Source: Caulobacteraceae bacterium (lineage in GTDB: Bacteria; Pseudomonadota; Alphaproteobacteria; Caulobacterales; Caulobacteraceae). From it: a stretch of DNA of 5,114 bases. How positions within the stretch are numbered: the stretch's first letter is position 1; every line of letters starts with the position of its first letter. The notes beneath the pieces are model-generated. The model worked only from the letters and a program-made list of their open reading frames with translations, was not told the DNA's origin and searched no databases. The translations under genes were made by a program, and so were the position numbers. This document shows positions 1 through 5,114 of the stretch, piece after piece. Where the stretch lies: assembly GCA_013815405.1 (NCBI GenBank), contig JACDGF010000193.1:1-5114 (forward strand), read 5' to 3'.

Positions 1-175
1 GCCCCGCACCCCCCGCCCCGGCGGCCACGGTCCCGGCGTTCACCACGGTGGCCGAGGCGCTCGCCAGCACCCCGGTTCCGCCCACCAGGCCCGTGCTGGT
101 GATGCTGAGCACCGAAAATGTCGGGGAGAGGGTGTAGCCCGCATTGTAGGTGCCGGTCAGGATCTTGAAAGCCAT
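1..175 (-). CDS. N-terminus of a beta-strand-repeat surface protein (partial)
   Basis: The gene begins with ATG at 175 and is still open at the left edge, so only 58 codons are seen. The protein starts MAFKILTGTYNAGYTLSP and continues with alternating short hydrophobic and Ser/Thr/Gly stretches ending in ATVVNAGTVAAGAGGAG. Runs of the V-x-N-x-G-T-V kind are typical of large beta-helix or beta-strand-repeat passenger proteins (adhesins, haemagglutinin-like proteins) in alphaproteobacteria. There is no charged-then-hydrophobic Sec signal at the N-terminus, so if it is exported a C-terminal type I secretion signal is more likely than a classical autotransporter route; this is inference. The start is supported by a GGAGGG Shine-Dalgarno eight bases upstream. 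It is divergent from the sulfotransferase gene. The family call rests on a short fragment, and its exact function cannot be stated. Confidence 0.6.
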   Translation of the reverse strand, partial: MAFKILTGTYNAGYTLSPTFSVLSITSTGLVGGTGVLASASATVVNAGTVAAGAGGAG

Positions 176-301
176 GGCGAGAGCCCTCCGCGGCCTTGGC
201 AAGGGGCGCCTCGCGGCGCCTCGGGAGGCCCCACAGTATGCCCGTGCCATGAAGGTGTCGCCTCGAACCCCCGCGCGCCAAGGTCACAACCGCGTGTTGC
301 C
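176..301. other. Divergent intergenic region with GC-rich dyads
   Basis: This is the shared upstream region of two divergent genes. It contains GGCGCC twice (205-210 and 215-220) around a TCGC loop, which can form a six-pair hairpin, followed by GCCT/AGGC (218-221 and 226-229), which would compete with it. The dyads would lie in the leader of the leftward transcript and could be an operator, a leader structure or simply GC-rich noise. I see no convincing -35/-10 pair on either strand. Promoters for both genes presumably lie here or, for the sulfotransferase, a little further right if its start is internal. Confidence 0.35.
184..189 (-). promoter_or_regulatory. Shine-Dalgarno for the left surface-protein gene
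   Basis: On the minus strand this reads GGAGGG, a strong ribosome-binding site, separated by eight bases from the ATG at 175. It is the best Shine-Dalgarno in the window and fixes the start of the truncated gene. Confidence 0.65.
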
Positions 302-1150
302 ATGGGGTCGGGCGCCAGCCTATGTCCGGCCATGCTCGACGCCTTCCCGCCGAGGCACGTTTCGGTCGCCCTCTCGCAGGTGGACGCCACGCCGGCGGGA
401 GACTGGCCGGACGTGCATTGCCTGGCGATCCTTTTCACCTCGCGCTCGGGAAGTTCACATCTCGGCCGCGAGATCACCCGCCGGTTCGCGGTCGGGCGGA
501 TCGAGGAGAGCTTCAACGCGCCTCGGATCAATCGCGAGGGCGGCGGGGCGGAGGGCCTCAAGCGCATCATCGCCCTGGACAGTGAGAACGGCTGGTTCGC
601 AGTCAAGACCTCGAACCGCGGCCTGATCATCGGCGAGGCCCTGGGGTTTTTGGACGCGGCGCGCGAAAAGACCGGGTTCCTCTACCTCGTCCGGCGCGAC
701 ATCGTCGCCCAGGCGGTCTCGATCGTGAAGGCCCAGCAGACCCAGCGCTGGCACTCCATCGCGCCCCCCACCAGCGCGACGCCGACCTTCGACGCTGTCG
801 CCATCGCCGAGCAGATCGGCGTCGTCGAGACGATCATGCGGATGCTCAAAGGGTATCTCGACCGGGCCGGCCGCCCCTGGCGCCTCGTGGCCTATGAGGA
901 TTTCCACGACGGCGACATGTCGACGGTCGAAAGCGCCTGCCTGGCCCTGGGGGCGCCGGCGCGGGCGGAGGTCATCGCGCCGGTCAACCCGCTGGAAAAA
1001 ACCTGGGACGAAGTGAACGCCGACTGGGTGGCGCGTTTCCGGCCCGATCCGAAGACGGCGGCGACCATCGGGCGGTACCGGGATCTGGTCGCTTCGGCCG
1101 GTCCCCCGCTGCCGCCCCCTCCACCGCTTCGCGGTCCCCCTCCCCCATGA
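302..1150 (+). CDS. Stf0-family PAPS-dependent sulfotransferase
   Basis: Predicted to transfer sulfate from PAPS to a sugar hydroxyl, as in Stf0 trehalose 2-sulfotransferase and NodH-like enzymes, in the cytoplasm. Residues are numbered from the ATG at 302 (282 aa). The 5'-phosphosulfate loop is FTSRSGSSHLG (45-55). The 3'-phosphate-binding region begins RRDIVAQAVS (131-140) and runs on to a Q-T-x-x-W-H ending (146-151), a Stf0 hallmark. A conserved YED sits at 198-200. The real start is uncertain. The ATG at 302 has no good Shine-Dalgarno, another ATG is at 332, and GTG at 413 has GGGAGA ten bases upstream and would begin a few residues before the PAPS loop, as usual for the family. The last residues, GPPLPPPPPLRGPPPP, are encoded largely by the repeat element covering the gene end and are probably not native to the fold. 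It converges on the polysaccharide operon. The acceptor is unknown; a surface polysaccharide or glycolipid is inference. Confidence 0.85.
   Translation: MGSGASLCPAMLDAFPPRHVSVALSQVDATPAGDWPDVHCLAILFTSRSGSSHLGREITRRFAVGRIEESFNAPRINREGGGAEGLKRIIALDSENGWFAVKTSNRGLIIGEALGFLDAAREKTGFLYLVRRDIVAQAVSIVKAQQTQRWHSIAPPTSATPTFDAVAIAEQIGVVETIMRMLKGYLDRAGRPWRLVAYEDFHDGDMSTVESACLALGAPARAEVIAPVNPLEKTWDEVNADWVARFRPDPKTAATIGRYRDLVASAGPPLPPPPPLRGPPPP
397..402 (+). promoter_or_regulatory. Possible Shine-Dalgarno for an internal sulfotransferase start
   Basis: GGGAGA lies ten bases before an in-frame GTG at 413. Using it would give a 245-residue protein beginning VHCLAILFTSRSG, matching the usual short distance between the start and the PAPS loop in Stf0 proteins. 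The upstream starts (302, 332) have no comparable site. Confidence 0.35.
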
Positions 1151-1250
1151 AGAGGCATGGGGGAGAATTTGTAACCTTCAATCCTCCCATGCGAGCGCAG
1201 CGAAGCGGGGGAGGTGGCGCGGCGCCCTCTCGCGCCGTGACGGAGGGGGC
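1114..1250. repeat. Composite palindromic repeat element (REP/MITE-like)
   Basis: The outer inverted repeat is GCCCCCTCC at 1114-1122 and GGAGGGGGC at 1242-1250. Nested inside are four hairpins: ACCGC/GCGGT (1123-1127, 1131-1135); CTCCCCCATG/CATGGGGGAG (1140-1149, 1156-1165, loop AAGAGG); CCTCCC/GGGAGG (1183-1188, 1209-1214); and GGCGCG/CGCGCC (1216-1221, 1231-1236). This CCCCCTCC/GGGGGAGG style resembles the dispersed intergenic palindromes I know from Caulobacterales genomes, which is recollection and not a search. It has no coding capacity and sits between two convergent genes, overlapping the end of the sulfotransferase ORF. It may be a non-autonomous mobile element or a structured 3' end. 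Its exact borders are uncertain. Confidence 0.65.
1140..1165 (+). terminator. Possible hairpin terminator across the sulfotransferase stop codon
   Basis: A perfect ten-pair stem (1140-1149 with 1156-1165) and a six-base loop span the stop codon TGA at 1148-1150. The stem is followed by AATTTG, a weak U-tract equivalent. It could end or protect the sulfotransferase transcript and, with the neighbouring hairpins, insulate it from the convergent operon. The short T-run makes true intrinsic termination uncertain. Confidence 0.35.
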
Positions 1251-1278
1251 GCAAGGCGGCGGACGCGGCGTTCCAGGT

Positions 1279-2214
1279 CTAGGCGGCCGGGAAATTGACC
1301 CGTTCCTTTTCGATCACCAGGGGCGTGTGGCGGGTGCGTTCGGAGATCAGGCGGACCTGTTCACCGAGCACGCCCAGGAAGAAGAAGACCCAGGCGAAGT
1401 TGAACTCCAGGGCGGTGAGCCAGAGCCAGGGCCAGGGCGCCCGCCCCAGGGTCGCGGCGACCAGGGCGCCGGCCCCTGTGACGGCGGTGGCCAGGGCCGT
1501 GACCGCCGCGAGGTAGAGGGGGGCGCGCAGGAGTTTCCTGGAGGAGGCGCCCAGGCCCGAGATGGCGAAACCCAGCAGGCTGGCGAAATCGTTCTTGGTC
1601 ACGCCCCCCGCGCGCGGGGGGCGGTTGTAGGGGATGGTCTCCAGGGCGTAGCCGCTTTCGACCAGCATGCCGCGGAAGAAGGGCTCGGGCTCCCGCCAGC
1701 GCGCCAGGCGGTCCACCACCTCGCGGTCGTAGAGGCCAAAGCCGGTGGCGCCGGGGATCACGGAATAGTCGCCGAACCGCTGGAAGAAGCCGTAGCCGAC
1801 GGTGCGCAGCAGCCGCATCAGCGGCGTCATGTCCTCCGACCGGCGCACCCCCAGGACGATCCTGGCGCCCGCGCGCCAGCGGGCGATGAATTCGCCGATC
1901 AGGGCCGGGGGGTCCTGGAAATCGGCGCACATGCCGATCACCGCGGCGCCCGAGGCCTGGTAGATGCCGTGGGTCGGCGAGCGCATCTGGCCGTAGTCGC
2001 GGTTGTTGACGATCAGGCGGACCCGGGGGTCGGCCGCGCAGAGCGCCCTGGCCCGCTGGACGGTGGCGTCGGTGGAGGCGTTGTCGATCAGGATGATCTC
2101 ATGGGAGACGCCCGCCTTGGCCAGTTCCGCCGCGACCGCCGCGGTGATCGGCCCGACATTGTCCTCCTCGTTCAGGCACGGGATGACGACCGAGACGTCG
2201 ATGGGCTGGGTCAC
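1279..2214 (-). CDS. GT2 glycosyltransferase with C-terminal membrane anchor (DPM1/GtrB-like)
   Basis: This 311-residue protein is read from GTG at 2214. The GT-A fold shows VVIPCLNEEDNV at 9-20, the nucleotide-sugar-binding IDNASTDAT at 43-51, and CADFQDPP at 96-103 in the place of the D-x-D region of polyprenyl-phosphate sugar synthases. Next comes GVRRSED at 122-128 and a GATGFGLYDREVVD segment (155-168). Two hydrophobic helices follow, about 231-256 and 263-285, then a basic tail. By family, it would transfer a sugar from a nucleotide donor to undecaprenyl phosphate, or add sugars to a lipid-linked chain, at the inner face of the cytoplasmic membrane. The start overlaps the co-polymerase stop in GTGA (2211-2214), so it is probably translationally coupled; it has no strong Shine-Dalgarno of its own. 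It is the last gene of the leftward operon. The sugar and acceptor are not deducible, and a plain chain-extending GT2 is the alternative. Confidence 0.85.
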   Translation of the reverse strand: MTQPIDVSVVIPCLNEEDNVGPITAAVAAELAKAGVSHEIILIDNASTDATVQRARALCAADPRVRLIVNNRDYGQMRSPTHGIYQASGAAVIGMCADFQDPPALIGEFIARWRAGARIVLGVRRSEDMTPLMRLLRTVGYGFFQRFGDYSVIPGATGFGLYDREVVDRLARWREPEPFFRGMLVESGYALETIPYNRPPRAGGVTKNDFASLLGFAISGLGASSRKLLRAPLYLAAVTALATAVTGAGALVAATLGRAPWPWLWLTALEFNFAWVFFFLGVLGEQVRLISERTRHTPLVIEKERVNFPAA

Positions 2215-3293
2215 GGCCTGGCGAGATAGGCTTCGGCGGCGAGGGCGGAGGCGAGGACCATCAGGAGAAGCCCCACGGCCCAGGCGTTGTACTGCCGGGC
2301 GGGGTCGACATAGGCCGGGTCGATGATCTCCATGTTGTTGGGCGCCGACAGCGCCTCGATGGTGACCGTTTCGAGGTAGCGCGAATAGATCTGATAGAGA
2401 ATCTGGGCGAACTGCTCGTCGCGGAAGAGGTTGAAGTATTCGGAGCTCTTTTGCGCCATTCCGGCCAGGTTGGTCGCATTTGGCCCCGTCGCCGCCTGGG
2501 CGTGCGCGATCTCGCCCTCGAGCCCGGCGATCTCCGCCCGGGCCGCCCGCACCTGGAGGTTCTGGTCGGTGGCGAACTGCCGCAGGATGTCCAGCTCCAC
2601 GCGCTTGGCCTGGAGCCGGGCCTGCAGGGCCCCCAGCTGGGTCACCGCCACGCCCAGCTGGGCGGGCGGCGCGGCCAGCTTGTTGGCTTCGCGGAACCGG
2701 CCGAGCGCCGCCTGGGCCTTGGCCAGGCGCAGGGTCGCCTCGTTCATCCGGTTGTCGGCCACCGCCCGCTTCTGGGTCGACTGGCCAAGGGTGAGGGCGG
2801 CCAGGCGGCTCTGGATGGCGGCCGCGAAGGCGTCGGCCAGGGACTTGGCGAACGCCGGGTCGGCGTCCTTGGCGGTGATCTGGAGGATGCTTCCGCGCAG
2901 GGCGGCGATGTCGACCTTGCGGCGCAGCCTGACCTCGGCGCGGTCGAGGTTCTCGAAGCCGGGCCGGCCGACCAGGCGAAGCCGGGCGGCCACGTCCCGC
3001 GCCACCGCGTTGCTGCGGCCGACCGCCAGATCGGTCTCGATCGCCGGGCGTTGGCCCAGGAGCGCGCCCAGGCCCGCGAGGCCCCCGCCGCTCCCTTGTT
3101 GGCTCAAGAAGCCGCTGAGGCCGCTGGCGGACTCCTGGGGAAAGAGGGCGGCCCTCGCCACATAGTGCCGGGGCCAGACGCAGAGGACGGCCAGGACGGC
3201 GGCGGCGATCCCGAAGGCGAAGCGCCGCCGCGTCGGGTGGCGCAGCCACGGCGTCTCCATCGCGCGCGCCATGATCGTCGGGGGCGGCCTCAA
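2211..3293 (-). CDS. Wzz/KpsE-like polysaccharide co-polymerase (chain-length/export inner-membrane protein)
   Basis: Inner-membrane protein with a large periplasmic domain that would link synthesis to the outer-membrane exporter and influence chain length. The 360 residues show a basic cytoplasmic start, a TM helix at about 25-41, a periplasmic region with the KpsE-like opening RAALFPQESASG (47-58) and a Gly-rich loop, a long Ala/Glu/Arg/Leu coiled coil at about 175-265, the Pro-containing IDPAYVDPARQYNAW (324-338), and a second TM helix at about 337-355. No Walker motif or tyrosine-rich tail follows, so it is not a fused BY-kinase and resembles the KpsE/BexC group. The TTG at 3293 overlaps the exporter stop as TTGA (3290-3293) and has AAGG ten bases upstream. 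In-frame ATGs at 3272 and 3260 are alternatives; ATG 3272 costs seven residues. Its end overlaps the glycosyltransferase start. Confidence 0.85.
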   Translation of the reverse strand: MRPPPTIMARAMETPWLRHPTRRRFAFGIAAAVLAVLCVWPRHYVARAALFPQESASGLSGFLSQQGSGGGLAGLGALLGQRPAIETDLAVGRSNAVARDVAARLRLVGRPGFENLDRAEVRLRRKVDIAALRGSILQITAKDADPAFAKSLADAFAAAIQSRLAALTLGQSTQKRAVADNRMNEATLRLAKAQAALGRFREANKLAAPPAQLGVAVTQLGALQARLQAKRVELDILRQFATDQNLQVRAARAEIAGLEGEIAHAQAATGPNATNLAGMAQKSSEYFNLFRDEQFAQILYQIYSRYLETVTIEALSAPNNMEIIDPAYVDPARQYNAWAVGLLLMVLASALAAEAYLARP

Positions 3294-5114
3294 CCGCCGA
3301 TCGCCTTGATGGCCAGGGCGCCGATGCCGAACTGATAGACCAGGGTCGCCACGTCCAGGAGCTTTTCAAAGGTCCCGCGCGAGGTGCGCACCGGCACGAA
3401 GATCACGTCGCCGGGCAGGGCCGGGCGGTCGCGAAGGCCGCGGTCCTGCTGGCTCGAAAGGACCGCCCCGTTGGCGCGGACCACGAAGACGTCGCCCTTG
3501 TCGGCGATCTTCCTGGGGCCGCCGGCGAGCCTCAGATAGGCGCCCAGGCGGGTCGCCGGGCCGAACAGGAAGGAGCCGGGCTGATAGACCGCGCCGAACA
3601 CCCCGACCGTCTTTGGCCGGGGCGGGACGATGATCCGGTCGTGGTCCTCCAGGGCGAGGCTCCCCGGAAGGGCGCGGGCCTCGGGCTCCAGGCTAAGGAC
3701 CAGGCGGCCGTCCGGCTTGTGCTGCTTGAGCCGGTCGACCACCGCCAGGGCCGCCTGGGAGCGGGCGGTGGCGGAGGCGGCCTTCTCCGCGGTGCCGCCG
3801 GGGGTGGAGAGCGGCAGGGCGGCGGCGGAAAGCTCCAGGTCGCCGATCGCCTTGTCGAAGCTCGCCTGCTGCTGCGCCTTGACGCTTACCCGGTCGAGCT
3901 CGGTTCCGAAGACATAGGCCCCCGAGGTCAAGCCGCCGGCCTTGGCCAGCAGATCGGCGAGGGTCGAGCCGGGGGCGAGGTAGTAGCGGCCGGCGTGGTC
4001 GACCTCGCCCTCGATGGTGGCGAGGATCGCCTGGCGCTCCAGGGGCCGTGCGACGCCGGCCAGGGAAAGGACCCTGACGATGTCGCCGCGTTCGGCCGGA
4101 AACCGCTTGGCCACGGCGAAATCGAGCTGCTGGGAGCCGGCCCGGTCGAGGTCGGCCAGGCGCGAGACGATGAGCCGGCTTTCGTCGGCCAGGGAGTTGA
4201 AGCCGCCGGCGAAGCGGATCACGTCGCCCAAGGTCTCGCCGGCCTTGGCCTCGTAGATCGCCTCGGAATTGACCGCCCCGCTGACCGCCACTTCGGGGCC
4301 CGCCGGGGCGACGTAGAGGACATCCTCGTTCTGCAGCACGGCGTCGCGGGTCTTGTCGCCGCGCAGGAGGAGGTCATAGAGGTCGAGGTCGGCGACCGGC
4401 TGGCCGCCTCGGCGCAGCTGGATCGAGCGGAAGCTTCCCGCCGCCGAGGGGCCGCCGGCCGCCAGGACCGCGTCGACCAGGGTCGAGAGGCTGCTGACGG
4501 TGTAGGCGCCGGGGCTGACCGCATAACCGGTGACATAGACGGTCAGGCCATGGAGGCGGCCGATGATCACCGAGACCCGGGCCTTGCGAAACTGTTCGGC
4601 GAAGCGGCGGGAGAGGGCGTCGGAGAGGTCGCCGTAGCGCAGGCCGGCCACGGTGATCGGCCCGATGCGGGGAACGAAGATACGCCCCTCGGCGTCGATG
4701 ACGAGCCGAAGATCCGCTTCGACCGACCCGGTAACCCCGATCAGCAGCTCGTCGCCGGGGTTGAGCCGGTAGTCCGGGGGGACGGTGGTGGTCGGCCCGG
4801 TGGCGAAGCCCCGGCCGCCCGACAGGATCAGCGAGGCGCCGAACCTCGGCAGCGGCCGGCCCAGGGCCTGGGCCACGAAGGCCTCGAACTGGCCCGGCGC
4901 GGGCGGCGGGCGGGTGTAGAGCTCGAATTGCCCCGGCGTCGCCCCGGGCCGGGCGTAGAGGGGCTGAACCGTCGCGCCCCCTTCGCCCGGCCGCGTCACC
5001 GGGGTCGTCGCCAGGTCCGACCGCGCCGGGTTGGCGGAGTTCTGGATGACCGTCGGGGCGTAGGGCCTGGCCGGCTCGGCGCTCGTCGCGGGGACCTGGG
5101 GCGGGCCGTAATAG
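3290..5114 (-). CDS. Outer-membrane polysaccharide exporter, Poly_export plus SLBB domains (Wza/KpsD-like), 5' partial
   Basis: The frame stays open to the right edge: 607 residues are visible and the true start and any signal peptide lie beyond. The first in-frame GTG (4999) has no Shine-Dalgarno and is used only for numbering. A Pro-rich low-complexity region (upstream to about 50) precedes the Poly_export domain, with PDYRLNPGDELLIGV at 75-89 and a further part to about 150. Four SLBB-type repeats follow, at about 154-200, 237-281, 327-373 and 465-511, each with the G-x-V-x-x-P/S/A-G-x-Y/F pattern and an A-G-G core. A hydrophobic end follows at about 549-569. This is longer than Wza (about 380 aa) and closer to KpsD-like proteins (about 560). 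It would form the periplasmic and outer-membrane channel for a capsule or exopolysaccharide. Its stop overlaps the co-polymerase start, consistent with the two acting as partners. Confidence 0.9.
   Translation of the reverse strand, partial: YYGPPQVPATSAEPARPYAPTVIQNSANPARSDLATTPVTRPGEGGATVQPLYARPGATPGQFELYTRPPPAPGQFEAFVAQALGRPLPRFGASLILSGGRGFATGPTTTVPPDYRLNPGDELLIGVTGSVEADLRLVIDAEGRIFVPRIGPITVAGLRYGDLSDALSRRFAEQFRKARVSVIIGRLHGLTVYVTGYAVSPGAYTVSSLSTLVDAVLAAGGPSAAGSFRSIQLRRGGQPVADLDLYDLLLRGDKTRDAVLQNEDVLYVAPAGPEVAVSGAVNSEAIYEAKAGETLGDVIRFAGGFNSLADESRLIVSRLADLDRAGSQQLDFAVAKRFPAERGDIVRVLSLAGVARPLERQAILATIEGEVDHAGRYYLAPGSTLADLLAKAGGLTSGAYVFGTELDRVSVKAQQQASFDKAIGDLELSAAALPLSTPGGTAEKAASATARSQAALAVVDRLKQHKPDGRLVLSLEPEARALPGSLALEDHDRIIVPPRPKTVGVFGAVYQPGSFLFGPATRLGAYLRLAGGPRKIADKGDVFVVRANGAVLSSQQDRGLRDRPALPGDVIFVPVRTSRGTFEKLLDVATLVYQFGIGALAIKAIGG
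4883..4960 (-). repeat. Tandem 39-bp repeat encoding LYxRPxxxPGQFE twice
   Basis: Two adjacent 39-base copies (4922-4960 and 4883-4921, about 29 of 39 bases identical) encode LYARPGATPGQFE and LYTRPPPAPGQFE in the N-terminal Pro-rich region of the exporter. The copies are in frame and without a gap, indicating a tandem duplication that has since diverged. Confidence 0.75.

Noticed and set aside
234..249. Sigma-54-like promoter for the leftward gene (TGGCACG on the minus strand)
   Set aside because: The -24 half fits, but the -12 half reads TACTG instead of TTGC, losing the invariant GC at the right spacing.
150..626. Rightward open frame overlapping the start of the left gene and the sulfotransferase
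   Set aside because: Arg/Ser-rich translation out of frame with the motif-bearing Stf0 frame; it also overlaps the well-supported left gene antisense.
1147..2229. A 360-residue rightward open frame antisense to the glycosyltransferase
   Set aside because: Gly/Ala/Arg-rich low-complexity translation beginning inside the repeat element, with no family resemblance; a shadow of the GT2 gene.
2451..3335. A 294-residue rightward open frame antisense to the co-polymerase
   Set aside because: Composition-driven shadow (Gly/Arg/Ala/Gln-rich), with no motif and no ribosome-binding site of note.
1279..3369. A 696-residue leftward open frame containing the glycosyltransferase
   Set aside because: Only the part after GTG 2214 has GT2 features. 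The upstream part is Arg/Pro/Gly-rich out-of-frame translation of the co-polymerase gene, kept open by high GC.
4997..4999. GTG at 4999 as the real start of the exporter
   Set aside because: The frame stays open for 38 more codons to the window edge, there is no Shine-Dalgarno before it, and no signal peptide follows it, as an outer-membrane exporter would need.

Overview
The window is very GC-rich (roughly 70% by eye) with dense short-spaced genes, long spurious antisense frames and a Caulobacterales-style GC-rich palindromic element. I infer an alphaproteobacterium, most likely of the Caulobacter/Phenylobacterium group. This rests on composition, gene types and the look of the repeat, not on a marker gene. 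The content is a cell-surface or exopolysaccharide locus.

Left part: a gene truncated by the left edge runs leftward from an ATG at 175. Its 58 visible residues look like the start of a large beta-strand-repeat surface protein with no Sec signal peptide. Divergent from it, across a short intergenic region with small GC-rich dyads, is a rightward gene (302-1150). It encodes a Stf0-type PAPS-dependent sulfotransferase with a recognisable PAPS-binding loop and 3'-phosphate-binding motif.

Middle: the sulfotransferase gene runs into a composite inverted-repeat element (about 1114-1250). This element supplies the end of the ORF, a proline-rich tail and the stop codon, and fills the gap to the convergent operon.

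Right part: three leftward genes form a tightly coupled operon. In order of transcription these are a Poly_export/SLBB outer-membrane polysaccharide exporter (Wza/KpsD type, 5' end beyond the right edge), a Wzz/KpsE-like inner-membrane polysaccharide co-polymerase (two TM segments, coiled coil, no kinase domain), and a GT2 glycosyltransferase with two C-terminal TM helices (DPM1/GtrB-like). The junctions are 4-base overlaps, TTGA and GTGA, implying translational coupling, both with non-ATG starts (one has an ATG alternative).

Together: the exporter and co-polymerase would form the trans-envelope conduit and the GT2 would act on a lipid-linked sugar. The Stf0 enzyme could sulfate the polysaccharide or a glycolipid, but it lies in a separate convergent unit and that link is inference. 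No RNA genes, CRISPR, insertion sequence or attachment site was seen.
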